Shown in pieces: positions 10,373-21,649 of a stretch of DNA of 64,000 nucleotides (within the stretch, counting starts at the first letter, position 1; each line of letters begins with the position of its first letter). The position numbers were made by a program, and so were the translations under genes. The notes under the pieces were generated by a model. That model saw only the letters and a program-made list of their open reading frames with translations, had not been told where the DNA came from and searched no databases. Origin of the DNA: Trichopria drosophilae. Its lineage: Eukaryota; Arthropoda; Insecta; Hymenoptera; Diapriidae. The stretch lies in NCBI GenBank assembly GCA_030407085.1, contig CM059582.1, forward strand, positions 70,575,501-70,639,500, in the 5' to 3' direction.

Positions 10373-11269
10373 CGGTCAAAAAATGAAATAAAAATGTTTA
10401 CATTTTCAACGGTCTTAAATTAAGCCGTTGTATAATGCTTAAGTCTGTACTTTTGTAATTGACCTCCTTTTTGCTACATCTTAAATGGAGCCTGTATTCG
10501 GTCTTAATCGAAAACTTTTTTTTTCGTGTAGGTAGTTCGCGAATCTTTGCATACAAAATTTAAATTTTCCAAAAAGTGCTGTCGACTAACTGCTTTATGA
10601 ATTTTCGGATTTGTGTAATTCGGTCTTTTGAACATTTGGTTTCTCGCTGATTCTATTTTTCGATGATTGGTTTACCAGGTTAATCTTCAAATCTACTAAA
10701 CATTTCTAATAATCAGCAAGAAATAAATGTCAGTCTTTACAAAACTGTTTATGTACAGATAATCGATGTAGTTCATAAGAATGTGGAACTTGCATGCCAT
10801 ACAAAACGTACCAATCGTAATAATAATGTTAATATCTAAATACATATAATAAGAAAGGGGGTATTGAAGGATCCAATCTATATAAAACGTTGGGATATCT
10901 ATGTGTAGGTATTTCAACTAATACGATGAAACCACAGAGGGCGGCACCTGGACTCCTCAATTAGTAACACTGCTTATGCGCATATTGTCAAGGTGGTTAA
11001 CTTAATTAATTAAAGGAAAGAAACTTAATGACTAATAAGAAAACCTCCTTTTTTAATTAAAATCCCGAGATGGCTTCTTCTTGCATTAAAGTCTGGATTT
11101 GATAAGAACAGGGCTACACATATTATTTAGTTAGTATATAGAGGGGTGCACCGCCTATCTAGATTAAGAATCCAGTACGAACCGGAAAGGTACGCGATAA
11201 TTAATTACTCATTTATATTAACTAAAGACACATTTATGGAAAAAAAGTTTATTCCCTGCCGGTCGTAAG
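10373..11269. other. AT-rich non-coding spacer
   Basis: No coding frame with recognisable motifs is present. The 73-codon minus-strand frame at 10696-10917 is AT-driven. The segment is the residual interior of the outer long-TIR element. Confidence 0.35.
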
Positions 11270-11518
11270 CAGATTTTCGGAGGTCTTGAAATTCATGTAA
11301 ATGATTCGAGATTGAGAATTTAATCTAAAGATCAACCACAATAGAAGCAGTAATTCGATAACCATTTATACTATCTAAACTTAAATTTTTCAGAGATTTG
11401 CAATTTATGTGGAAGATTCGGTAGGCAATTTACATTAGTAAATTATAGCGTTTTTGTAATCGCTTTGTAAATCACTTTTGAATTACTCAGTTTTCTAAAT
11501 ATATTATTTTGTACTAAA

Positions 11519-12153
11519 GGCTCTAGCCGGGTAAGCATAGTGAATTTGCCCTCCGGTCATTATCGCATCTAACCTATGGCGATGTGTTTGTACTACAGAA
11601 ATATGAGTTCACCTAAAATTTCAACCCCTTACTGCCCCCATGTGCAGAGATATGGGGAAAAACGTGTTTTTTCGTTTTTTATTTTATACTCAGCGATTTT
11701 TTTACAAAACACTACACAAAAATTCACAGCAGTAGGTTTCCGTATCAGAAATATAACAAAATTTGTTTCAAGGTCCCTCTCTTCAATACTTGAATTTTAA
11801 AAAATTTTCAATTTTTTAAATCGATCTCCTAAAAGAACGACGCATGAGACCACTTTTTCTCTAATTTTTCGAATAGCACTTTGATATTTGCATAATATTT
11901 GGTGATTGATATCGAAAAAAAAAATAAAAACGCATTTTTATGAGTATTTTGAGCTTAATAAGGAGCTAAAATAGTTCAAAATACTTTTGGGCATATTTTG
12001 TTTATTATATACAAAAATTAAATCACTTTTACAGTTTTTGAGCGAAGCCAGAAAGCAGAACAAAAAAAAAACGATATTACCACCATTTGAATTAAATTGC
12101 TGACCCAAAAAATCGCTATACATAGGTTAAAAGTAGTTTTAGGTTAGAATGAT
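11519..12153 (+). repeat. Left TIR of ISL2EU-like element
   Basis: About 635 bp. It pairs with 15789-16443 in inverted orientation from end to end with scattered differences. Landmarks are CCTATGGCGATGTGTTTG, GATTGATATCGAAAAA and CACCATTTGAATTAAATT. Short frames read through the repeat on both sides and are not genes. Confidence 0.8.
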
Positions 12154-12244
12154 TGATTATAAATTTAATTATGCCACATCAGTAGCCTTAAGATCCAGAT
12201 AAGGAAGCAGAACTATAAATCTAATAAAAGATTAAGAAAAAAGA

Positions 12245-12570
12245 TTTTGTCAGTACAACTTCGCGAGATCGCGCATTTAGCTGAATTCAATGAGCCGATT
12301 TTCGAGAACCGCGCAGTGGCGACGCTAAAGGAGAACTTCGGAACTAGACTACAAAAAGGTAAAATAGAGCACCAGATTTTGCTCGGATCAGCTTGCCAGA
12401 GGATAAAACAGGGTACCTTCCTTCTTTACACGATGAATCGAAAACCTGTGCTCTGTTTTACCTTTATGTTATCTAGTTCCGAGGTTCTCCTTTAGTGTCG
12501 CCACTGTGCGGCTCTCGAAAATCGACTCGCTGAATTCAGCCAAATGAGCGATCTCCCTTTTAATCTCTAA
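12245..12570. mobile_element. Palindromic MITE nested in ISL2EU-like element
   Basis: The two halves are inverted copies over about 120-130 bp. Left GCTGAATTCAATGAGCCGAT and GTGGCGACGCTAAAGGAG pair with complements at 12475-12540. The centre (~12375-12435) is short. There is no coding capacity. The GC content is higher than the surroundings, consistent with a foreign insertion. Confidence 0.75.
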
Positions 12571-13647
12571 TCGTAATCAGTGTATAGCGAGATTTGTGAT
12601 TGAAAATACACCCTTTATTTGCAAAGTGCTTTTATTTCTTTACATACGATAATTTCTGTCCTGCGACAATCTTTTTGGCTTGCCAATAAATAATAAAAAT
12701 TGTTCTATTTTAAATAATTAGTAAGTATTGCTCTTGATAACCTGTTTAAGGTAGTTTTTACCCAACTGAATAAGTCAAGCACGAGGTGAAAAATAAAGTT
12801 AATTTTTAGTATATTTTAACTCCACACGGAAAAGACACGAGTGTGAAAGTCGTTAATGTTTAAATAATAATAAATCTCCTACTTGACTAGTCCCTTCAGT
12901 AAACAATTAGAGGTGGCAACGTTGCAAATAAAAACTCATTTCTTGTTTAAAAATATGCTTTTAAGATTGTTGAAAAAGATAAACATTCCATTTTTTACAA
13001 ATATTGTACCTAATTAACAATTAATCACTAGATTTGTGTTACATTTGTATTGGTCAACAAAACACTTAACCCATCTGACGTAACGCCGAATGCGCAGCGT
13101 TGCCAAATCAACGTGTCGACGTGATCGAGAAAATTTTGACTATTCAGCTGTAAGTACTGTGTTCTTAATAGTTCAATCTACATCTGCGCACATTTTTGTT
13201 CTGATCTTAAATAAATGTGTATTAGTCAAAAACATGCCATTCTGAGGTCTCAAATCCGGCATCGCCATAAGCTACCATTGAAAAAATCACATTTTATATT
13301 AAGATTTTCTCAGTAAATACATAGTCAACCATTCTCAGATTTTGCTAATTATTCTTGTTATGTATTCAAATATTTTTTCTCCAAATCTTATGTTGATTTT
13401 GAGTAAACGGGTTTTCGTAAAAACTACCTTAAAAGAAATAGTATTTTGAATTACAATAATTTATATTTTCTATCGCTTTTTAGAAATGTCTTGTGACGAC
13501 GATGGTACAAAAAAAAAGCATCATGGTTTGATAAGCAGTGCTCTATAGGCAATTTGCACCTACGAAAGAATACGAGGCGAAAAAAAGAAATTAAAACTGA
13601 GATTGAATTGGAAAAAGTTCATTTCATATGTAGTACTATGAAGTACT
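12571..13647. other. Transposon interior, non-coding
   Basis: AT-rich 5' region of the ISL2EU-like element. A conserved-looking frame in 13510-13640 (lysine/arginine-rich) may be the decayed transposase N-terminus, but it is not in frame with the main gene. Nothing else is recognised. Confidence 0.35.
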
Positions 13648-15603
13648 ATGAAGTTGTATAAAGTACCATCTAATCAAGGAGTTGAAGAAAATCCAACACA
13701 TGAAAATCCTCCACATGCTTCGCAATCTCAAGAATTATTAACGTCATCTCAATCTTCATCTCAGACTGATTCTTCTACAATAGATCCATCTTTTACAATT
13801 AAAGTCACACATCCTGAAGTAGCTGAGAATGTAGAGATGCCTTTTTCTCGAACCATTTCGTCACACAATTATTGTTTTATTTGTGGATTTCGTAAGAAAA
13901 GTGAAATACTACTCATTCCATTTGAAGCTCGATTACAAACTTATAAGAAAATTCGTTTATTCATTCCATCTGGGAATAGGTGTTGTGAAAATCATTTAAT
14001 TAAAAAACGGTTTTTCGAAGATGAGTTTGCTAAAATGAAGATACATTCAACCAGCAGTACTGTTTCGACAAAGGAATTATTAAAATTTCTGAATGAACTT
14101 GCAGTGTCTGCTGACAAAACACTGATTGATAAAATGAGTGATTTCAGTATGTCAGAAGAAAGTTTAAAAGTGTTCACCGGATTATTATTGGAAAATATAA
14201 TACAATTACGATCGCAACTTACCTCAATGAGAGATTCAGATGCAAGATCTGTAACCCATGCCTTGATCATTTTCTTATTTAAAATGCGTAGTGGAGAATC
14301 GAATAAAACTATAGCTTCAGTCTTTGAGATAGACCGTTAACAGCGAATCTCAGATATGAAAGAATCAGTTTTACGATCATTTGAAAAAGATATTCTTCCT
14401 AAATATTTTGGATTAAAAAATGTGTCAAGACGAGATCTAATAGAGAATCAAACTTCTTCTATGGCAAAGGCATTGCATAATATCAACAAATAACTCATGA
14501 TAATATGCGATGGTACTTATATTCGCCATGAGAAAAGCTCTAATAACGAGTTTCAGAGGAAGTCATTCTCTGGTCAAAAGAAAGTGCCCCTGTGGAAGCC
14601 ATTTACGATTTGCACAACAAATGGATTTGTGTTAGATATGTGAGGCCCATATTTAGCAAATAAAAATGATGCTGAAATATTATGAATTATCTACATTAAC
14701 TCTGATGATATGAAGAACCTACTGCAAAAAGACGATGTATTAATTTTATATAGGGGGTTTCGTGATATTATTGCACAGTTGGAGAATTATGGGTACAAAG
14801 TCTTGATGCCTGCACTAAAAGGAAAAAGAGCACAATTATCCACAGAAGAGTCTAACCATTCTAGATTTGTCACAAAATGCAGATGGGCAGTAGAAGCCGT
14901 ACACGGAATTTAAAAAAAAAAGTATAAATTGCTAGATAGAAAATTAGATAATAAAATGCTTCCTGACGCTGGAAGTTACTGTCGCATTGCTCGTTACAAA
15001 AACAATTTATTTGGTAAACGTTTGGATTCCGATGTTAATATGTGCGATGAAATTGTAAGTGCTATGCAGATTCGACGTTCAGAAAAAAACACTTTAACAG
15101 AAGAAATACAATCAAAAAGATGGGCTCGAAGAAAATTACCATTCAAGGAACTTTTGTCCACTGAATTGTTGGACTTTCCAGAACTCACTGAAAAGGATTT
15201 AAGAATTCCTTTTACTGGGGCATGCCAGCTAAAACAAACAATTTCATACCTTGCTGAATTACTAGATGAAAATAACAATTTAAAATTAGGTTATTGTAAG
15301 GAATCCTCCAATCTGATAAAAGTGCATGTTCAATCAAGACATATCAATAAAAATATTTATAAGTGCTTTATTGAATATTGTGCAAATGGGATTGGTTGCT
15401 CTGCTATTTTACGTTATTGTTGTAGTTATGCCAACGGTAACCGCACAGTGGGTTGTTACGCACACATAGCAACAATAGTATATTATTAGTCACACGGAAG
15501 ATATCTTTCGAAGTTAATTAGGTCTGAAGAAATCTTATCAAAATGTTTTCGTGAAGATGAAACTGTTGTGTGCATAAACGAAGATAGCGACGACGAAGAT
15601 TGA
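13648..15603 (+). pseudogene. ISL2EU-like DDE transposase (six nonsense codons)
   Basis: A single reading frame can be followed for about 650 codons without any frameshift, interrupted only by in-frame stops at 14338, 14491, 14641, 14683, 14911 and 15487. It ends in an acidic tail (NEDSDDED) at 15601-15603. In order: a Cys/His patch (FICGF ... CCENHL); a helix-turn-helix-like SNKTIASVFEIDR; the first catalytic Asp in CDGTYI; the family block FSGQKKVPLWKPFTI and GPYLANKNDA; RGFRD; NHSRFVTKCRWAVEAVHG with the catalytic Glu; and the C-terminal GNRTVGCYAHIATIVYY. The usual Asp of a DRGFRD motif is Tyr (YRGFRD, codon 14749-14751), so the active site is lost too. The family is DDE_Tnp_4 (PIF/Harbinger, ISL2EU). 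It would have cut the TIRs at each end of this element. Confidence 0.75.
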
Positions 15604-15788
15604 AATTATAGATTTTGAGATACATTATTAACAATTTATTCTCTTTATATAATTAAATCTATTAAAGCGCTTTTCTGGTAATTTGTAATCATTTTATATA
15701 CGTCATTAAATATTTTTATGAAAAATATTGACTTATTATTAATTAAGAACAATTTTTATCAATTCATTATACTATATATTCAATATTT

Positions 15789-16443
15789 AATAATTCTGAC
15801 TCAAAACTACTTATAACCCACATAGAGATTTTTCGGGTCACCAATTTAATTCAAATGGTGATAATGCCTTTATTTTTTTTTGCTCTGCTTACTGGCTTCG
15901 CTCAAAAACTGTAAAAGTGATTTAATTTTTGTATATAATAAACAAAATATGCCCAAAAGTATTTTGAACTATTTTAGCTCCTTATTAAGCTCAAAATACT
16001 CATAAAAATGCGTTTTTATTTTTTTTCGATATCAATCACCAAATATTATGCGAATATCGAAGTGCTATTCGAAAAATTAGTGAAAAAGGAACAAATCAAT
16101 TTTTTTCAAAGTGGTCTCACGCGTCGTTCTTTTAGGAGATCGATTTTAAAAATTGAAGATTTTTTAAATTCAAGTATTGAAGAGAGGGACCTTGAAACAA
16201 ATTTTGTTATATTTCTGATACAGAAACCTACTGCTGTGAATTTTTATATAGTGTTTTGTAAAAAAATGGCTGAGTATAAAATAAAAAACGAAAAAACACG
16301 TTTTTCCCCATATCTCTGCACAGGGGGAAGTAAGGGGTTGAAATTTTAGGTGAACTCATATTTCTGTAGGGCAAACACATCGCCATAGGTTAGATGCGAT
16401 AATGACCGGAAGGCAAATTCACTATGCTTACCCGGTTAGAGCC
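15789..16443 (-). repeat. Right TIR of ISL2EU-like element
   Basis: Inverted partner of 11519-12153. It starts just after the transposase 3' untranslated region and ends GGTTAGAGCC. The 113-codon frame at 16008-16349 is a read-through of the repeat. Confidence 0.8.
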
Positions 16444-16859
16444 TTTAGGACATTGTAACTTGTTCGTCTATATTTCTGCGATGTTTTTACACATTCAAAA
16501 ATAAATTAATTAAAATCCTTCGCTTCCAGACCAAGATGAGAGGTTTCAAAAAGGCGAGGCACGGGATACCCAATTCGTTCTTCATTGGTTGAATTTTGAA
16601 GATGGTCATTTGAGGGTTAAATCTTACGACATCTAAAACGATATGATTTGCAGAGCATTAAATCGAAATAATATAAACTTTGTTCCAATATTGGGGACTC
16701 TTCCCTTACTCCATCTCAAGTGATATTTCATAAATTTAAGCCACTTGTAAAGATCTGTAACTTGAATTCTGCACCAAATCATTGCACTTTTTGGCGCTCT
16801 GAATTTTCTTGTCTTAAACAGAGAGCCGAACAATACTTTAAAACCTTTACTGGCACAAT

Positions 16860-17415
16860 CCCGCAAAAATTTGACATGAGGCAGCGTATGATATATTTTC
16901 GAAAATGTAAATGATTTTACAGAGTTTAATTTATTTTGGTTACAATCAATACTTGGTAGATTTCTGAAATATATATGTACTTCAAGCATGAACAAACGTT
17001 CGGGTCTACTTGACCCATAGTGCCAGTTAAGGTAATGAAAGTTAAGCATGAAAGTTTCAACTCTTCAGAAATGGATTATGGATGACATTGGAATAAACAT
17101 GTTCACTCTTACTGTAAGAGTTGGGGCTTTCACTTTAGTCACCTCAAGAAATTTAGATAATAATTATATCTAACGGTATTTTAGGAACGCTGGCGACCAT
17201 TTATTGTGCCCTGTATAAACGATTAATAACACTTTAGTTGGCACTATGGGTCCAGTAGAACCAACCGTTTATTCGAACTCGAAGTAAGTATACTAATATT
17301 TCCGAAATCGACGAAGTGTTGAATTTGACCAAAATAAATTAAACTCTGTGAAATCATTTCCATCTTCAAAACATATCATAAGCTGCCTCGTGTAACATTT
17401 TTGAGCAAATGTATT
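16860..17415. mobile_element. ~555 bp inverted-repeat element (MITE-like)
   Basis: 16860-17045 and 17220-17415 are inverted copies. Left CACAGAGTTTAATTTATTTTGG-type sequence pairs with its complement near 17335, and CTTGACCCATAGTGCCAGTTA pairs with the complement near 17235. The ~175 bp loop has no frame. The element sits just outside the right arm of the outer long-TIR element. Confidence 0.7.
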
Positions 17416-17810
17416 CACATGTGGTTGTGCAATACACGTTTATTGATTACATCAAGTCTATCAGACCCATTTGTGCCATTTAATTTAAATTATCGTGCGC
17501 CAATTACCTCGATCGAGAGTCAAAATAGGCAACGATTAAGACGCGTTTTGTGTTGCACAAAGAATGAATGAATCATTTATACAGTTAAGAATTTATCATT
17601 TGGATTTACGTAGGCCGTGGGTCGGTAGGGATTCATATATCAGAATTGATGTTCGGTACTGTAGCCATAAAATCCAACTGAACGGCCTACTTTCATTCCG
17701 TATAATAAAATTGTATGGTTCATAAAAAAAGCTGTTTAAAGATTTGATCTATTATTCTACGACATCAGTAATTGCCCATACCCCTTCCCATACGAGGTTT
17801 ACGTTGCCCT
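17416..17810. other. Non-coding spacer
   Basis: AT-rich, with no repeat or frame recognised. Confidence 0.3.
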
Positions 17811-17860
17811 TTAACCCTTTGCGTCATAGTGTTCCCCACAGGGAACACCTATTAAATGAT
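17811..17860 (+). repeat. Candidate piggyBac left terminus
   Basis: TTAA is followed by CCCTTTGCGTCATAG and then a short subterminal palindrome GTGTTCCC/GGGAACAC. TTAA targets and CCC-starting ends are the rule for piggyBac elements, and piggyBac coding sequence follows downstream. I do not find the matching GGG-TTAA end beyond 22360, so this is a candidate only. Confidence 0.45.
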
Positions 17861-18089
17861 CATTTTTTTCATTTTAAAAATCAATTCATCATTCTGCGTA
17901 CTTCATTCTTTAATTTCTATGAGGCTAAGGTGTTTGACCAACGTTTAAAAATCAATTTAAATCATTTTTCAATAACAGTAATTAATTATAAACAATAATA
18001 TACCAAAAAATTACAGTTTTTTAAAAAAGAAATCGTTTGTGAAAGAATTTCTTCTATAAACATCTATAGGAAAGTTATCATTTATACGT

Positions 18090-18415
18090 TTTTCGTATCG
18101 CTGATTAGGAATCCGAAGTCAGAATTGTTAAATTAAAAATGGCGGATCCAAAATGGCGGACCATAATTTTAAAATTGGCTCCGAATTAGACAAAACTCTG
18201 TATTTGGGGGGTTTCGAGGTCGCTGATTACGAATCTGAAGTCAAAATTTTTAAATTCAAAATGGCGGATCATAATTTTAAAATTTGCTCCGAATTAGACA
18301 AAACTCTGAGTTTGGGGGTTTTCGAGGTCGCTGATTACAAATCCGAAATCAGAATTTTGAAATTCAAAATGGCGGATTCAATATGGCAGATCCAAATTTT
18401 AGAATTTACGAAGAT
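18090..18415 (+). repeat. 121 bp satellite, left arm (family B)
   Basis: About 2.7 units carry the core TTCAAAATGGCGGATC plus GGTCGCTGATTACGAATC and CTCCGAATTAGACAAAACTC. Five or more units of the same family lie at 21650-22350 in the opposite orientation, forming the outer arms of a palindrome. The 89-codon frame here is a repeat product. Confidence 0.8.
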
Positions 18416-19192
18416 GGTTTGATCTGCGCGAATCCATACTTTGCACCCTCTTTTTATAGGCTTAGCTTGCATATATTGTTTGATACAGATTCTGCCTTCA
18501 AGTTTAACATTGTCTCATCAACTGCTTGTTATTTAGTGGAGTTTCAAAAAGTTTAAAAATTTTTATTCAGCTCGTCACTTATTGGTCGAATTTTGTACAA
18601 TCTGCGATAGTTCCGTTCACTTTGCGATGGTTGCTTACTGATAATATTACAATGAAAATTTTTAAGTGAAAAACTGAAACGATTGACTGGCATCATATTG
18701 CTAATATATTGATCATTGCGCTGGATATTATTTGACCAATAATCTTTGTAAACAGGATATTTTTTAATTCCCATCATTATATTAATTGCAAAAATAGTTT
18801 GCATTTTCTCAATTGATACAGGTTGAAACTTTTTTCTTTACTGAGCAGCATATAAATTAGTTTTATTGACTAAATGTTACAACAGATTTTCTGGAAATAA
18901 AGTAAAAAATATTTCGTCGGATAATTTAACATTTTGGGGTGTATTAGGTCCTGCAATTCTCATTATCATGTTCTCTTTTTCCAATGTATTTCCACATTCT
19001 ATCTTTTGTTGCTATATGATTGGCTAAGAGTTGATCGTCCAAATACAGAATACCATTTTCCTCATTATTTACAATTAATGTTTCAATTTGCAAATTAGTC
19101 GAATTGGCATAATCATCAGCATTACACACATCATCTTCTGAACTACAATCAGCAGAAATTTCTACCTATTCAACATTCTCATCCATAATTGA
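18416..19192 (-). pseudogene. Truncated inverted piggyBac transposase copy
   Basis: Minus-strand remnant of the same transposase as at 19730-21435. From high to low coordinates it matches the acidic N-terminus (start-equivalent near 19190), the NNEExxxxYLDDxxLANHI and MWKYIGKRE segments, INIMMGIKKYPVYKDYWSNNI, and NYRRLYKIRPISDELN. It stops at 18416, at the point equivalent to 20530 in the other copy, just after the first catalytic Asp region. The 3' half is missing and the 121 bp satellite abuts directly. Several stops and frameshifts are present. It is head-to-head with the right copy, making one large palindrome. Confidence 0.85.
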
Positions 19193-19226
19193 AATCGATA
19201 CTCGATAAAACTATGTAGCAGTTGTA

Positions 19227-19348
19227 CACCCAGTGCCTTTGATTCCTTCCTTACGGTCGTTGGTTGTCTTTGTTTTTTACCTAAAGATGTATAAGGGAAA
19301 ACAAAGATAACATGAGGACTGAAAGGAAAAAATCAAAGGTAATGGGTG
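19227..19348. mobile_element. 122 bp MITE with TA duplication
   Basis: A hairpin element starts CACCCAGTGCCTTTGATT and ends ATCAAAGGTAATGGGTG (inverted match), flanked by TA on both sides. The opposite palindrome arm (complement of about 19690-19715) lacks it and preserves the uninterrupted target, so the insertion is demonstrated by an empty site. TA duplication and short TIRs suit a Tc1/mariner-type non-autonomous element. It is the palindrome's main length difference. Confidence 0.8.
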
Positions 19349-19690
19349 TAAGTAGCAGTCCTATTCAGGATTTGTTATGACACGTCAGAACGTAACGTTA
19401 TGTACGAATTATTATGTATGATTTCTTATGTAATAAATCGAAACCCATTTCTACAGCAAGCAAAAGTAGCGGAGGCTTGCATATTTGTAATACGAAAATT
19501 AGTCCTCTTGTGCCCGTGTTTCGGTCAGAGATTCGTGTTCGATTCGTCGCTTACACAGTCTCCGCTAGAGTGCGAATTTTCTCGCTGTAGAAAAAGGTTT
19601 CGAATTAGTACGTAAGAAGTCATACACAGGAATTCATACATAAGATACGTTTTGACGTGACATAACGAATCCTGAAAACGACAGATACTT
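19349..19690. repeat. Palindrome centre between two piggyBac copies
   Basis: 19349-19440 and 19600-19690 are inverted copies (GGATTTGTTATGACACGTCA against the complement of TGACGTGACATAACGAATCC). They continue the arms of the piggyBac palindrome upstream of the two transposase starts. The unpaired centre is about 19441-19599 and has no recognised frame. Confidence 0.75.
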
Positions 19691-19729
19691 ACAATCGCTA
19701 CATAATTTTATCGAGCATCACTTTCAATT

Positions 19730-21435
19730 ATGGATGAGGATGTTGAATGGGTAGAAATTCCTGTTGATTGTAACTCAGAAGATGAGGAGTGTGATGATGA
19801 TGATTATGATGATCGGGAAAACAATGATAATGTAGATAATTTACAAAATGAAACATTCATTGTAAACAATGAAGAATATGACATTGATTATTTGGACGAC
19901 GAACCCTTAGCTAATCGCATAACAGGAAAAGATGGAATGTGGAAATACATTGGAAAAAGAGAAGATGATAAGGCTTTCACGAAAATTGCAGGACACAATG
20001 TACCCGAAAATGTTAAATCATCCGACGAAATATTTTTTACTTTATTTCCAAAAACTCTGTTTCAACGTTTAGTCAATGAAACTAATTTATATGCTGCTCA
20101 GCAAAGAAAAAAGTTTCAACCTGTAACAATTGACGAAATGCAAACTTTTCTTGCAAATAATATAATGATGGGAATTAAGAAATATCCTTCTTACAAAGAT
20201 TATTGGTCGAATAATATTCAGCTGAATGATGAATATATTAGCAATCTGATGGCAGTTAATCGTTTCAGTTTTTTACTAGGAAATTTTGATTGTAATGATA
20301 GCACTAAGCAACCACAGATAAGTGAACCCAACTATGACAGATTGTATAAAATACGACCAATAATTGACGAGCTGAACAACAATTTTAAAACTTTCTGGAA
20401 CCCCAGTAAATATCAAGCAGTTGATGAGACAATGATAAAGTTTAAAGGCAGAAGCTCTATCAAACAATATATGCCAGCTAAGCCTATAAAGAGAGGGTAC
20501 AAAGTATGGATTCGCGCAGATCAAACCGGCTTCGTTTACGAATTTCAGATTTATACGGGAAAACGTGACGATAGGCGAGAATGCGGATTAGGTGAACGAG
20601 TTGTGATTGACCTGACTTGAGAATTAATCGGAGGTTATCATCATGTATATTTTGATAATTTCTTTTCAATTACTCCTCTTTCAGAATCACTAAAAATGAT
20701 GACATCTTTGCGTGCGGAACTATTCGTTCAAATCGGAAGAATTTGCCTGCCAACCAGAAAAATGATAAAAAAATGGGAAAAGGAGAATATGAATATCGTA
20801 CTTCAGATAATGGATTGTCATGGTTGAAATGGAAAGACAATCGTGTCGTGCAATTCATATCTAATTACCACGAACCACGAATAGTTGGCACAGTTGAGAG
20901 GCGCCAAAAAGATGGAACATTGGAATCAGTGCAATGCCCAAAATGGGTTCACGATTATAATACATATGAGGGGTTTGTGGACACAAGCGATCAGTTACGA
21001 GCAACGTATGCTATAAATAGAAGATCAAAGAAGTGGTGGTGCCGAATTTTCTGGTTTTTGATTGATACGGCTGTAACCAATGCTTTTATAATATATGTAA
21101 CACTTGGGAATAAAAAAAATTTAAAACTTAAAGATTTTAGATTAGATCTAGTTGCTAACCTAATTGTTCATGACTTGAAAGGAGCAAGAGGAAGGCGCAT
21201 GTCTCAAAAAAATATTCCTAACGCGAAACCGAAAATAATACCAGCAAATCGAAGAATATCAGGAAATCATTTACCTGTATGCACTAGAACTAAAAGGAGA
21301 TGCGCGTACTGTAGTACAAAAAAAGAACCGCATTATTCGTTGTGGTCATGCAAGTCATGTAAAGTTCCATTATGCTTACAGCCCACACGAAATTGTTTTC
21401 TAAAGTTTCATTCCGGGGACAATAAAAATGAATAA
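19730..21435 (+). pseudogene. piggyBac-type transposase (frameshifted)
   Basis: The first open part (19730-20620, 296 codons) starts at an ATG followed by an acidic N-terminus. It contains the DDE_Tnp_1_7 core: MGIKKYPSYKDYWS, RPIIDELN, and DETMIKFKGRSSIKQYMP with the first catalytic Asp. A TGA at 20618-20620 interrupts it. The second Asp is in VYFDNFFS just downstream. A one-base shift near 20690 moves the frame (GTIRSNRKNLP). The second open part (20743-21435) has the third Asp in FVDTSDQ and RSKKWW. It ends in the cysteine-rich domain (CAYCSTKK ... CKSCKVPLC), which in piggyBac binds the TIRs. The intact protein would be about 565 residues, normal for the family. All three Asp residues are present, so inactivation is by the stop and the shift. 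Confidence 0.9.
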
Positions 21436-21649
21436 AATCTACAGAAAATTTAGAAAAAACGAGAAAACAAAAAAAAATTATAAAAATTGTAAATAAAACA
21501 AAAAAAAATTATAAAATTAAAAAAAAAAATTAGGAACTAGAACTCTTGCTACGTCCACGTCGTTAGTTCCGGGTAGCGCTAAGAGCAAGTGATAACATTC
21601 AATATTCTGCATGCAGATTCGTAATCATCGGCCTCAATACCCATCAAAT
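21436..21649. other. piggyBac 3' flank
   Basis: A-rich tract (21440-21530), followed by a short GC-richer segment containing GGAACTAG. No frame is present. Confidence 0.4.

Larger units (their letters stand above)
11516..16446 (+). mobile_element. ISL2EU-like (PIF/Harbinger superfamily) DNA transposon
   Basis: A ~4.93 kb element with very long terminal inverted repeats: 11519-12153 on the left and 15789-16443 on the right. The ends start GGCTCTAGCCGGGTAAGC and GGCTCTAACCGGGTAAGC. It encloses one degenerate DDE transposase gene (13648-15603) and a nested palindromic MITE (12245-12570). The transposase matches the ISL2EU/IS4EU group by motif. ISL2EU elements often also carry a YqaJ nuclease gene; none is seen. 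The insertion site is AAA/TTT inside the right arm of the outer element. A clear target duplication cannot be resolved. Confidence 0.75.
8590..16735. mobile_element. Outer long-TIR element, right TIR split by a nested transposon
   Basis: The left arm (8590-9140) is the reverse complement of a right arm in two pieces, 11270-11515 and 16447-16735. For example, left GAGTAATTCAAAAGTGATTTAC pairs with the complement near 11470, and left CAGACGAACAAGTTACAAT pairs with the complement near 16455. The order only makes sense if the ISL2EU-like transposon (11519-16443) jumped into the right arm. Joining the flanks restores an unbroken arm around the bases AAATTT. No coding capacity for its own transposase remains between 9140 and 11270. 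Confidence 0.7.

Noticed and set aside
16008..16349. 113-codon plus frame
   Set aside because: It lies wholly within the right TIR of the ISL2EU-like element, and its inverted counterpart exists in the left TIR.
11516..16446. YqaJ-type nuclease gene expected for ISL2EU
   Set aside because: No matching frame is found between the TIRs, so it is not annotated.
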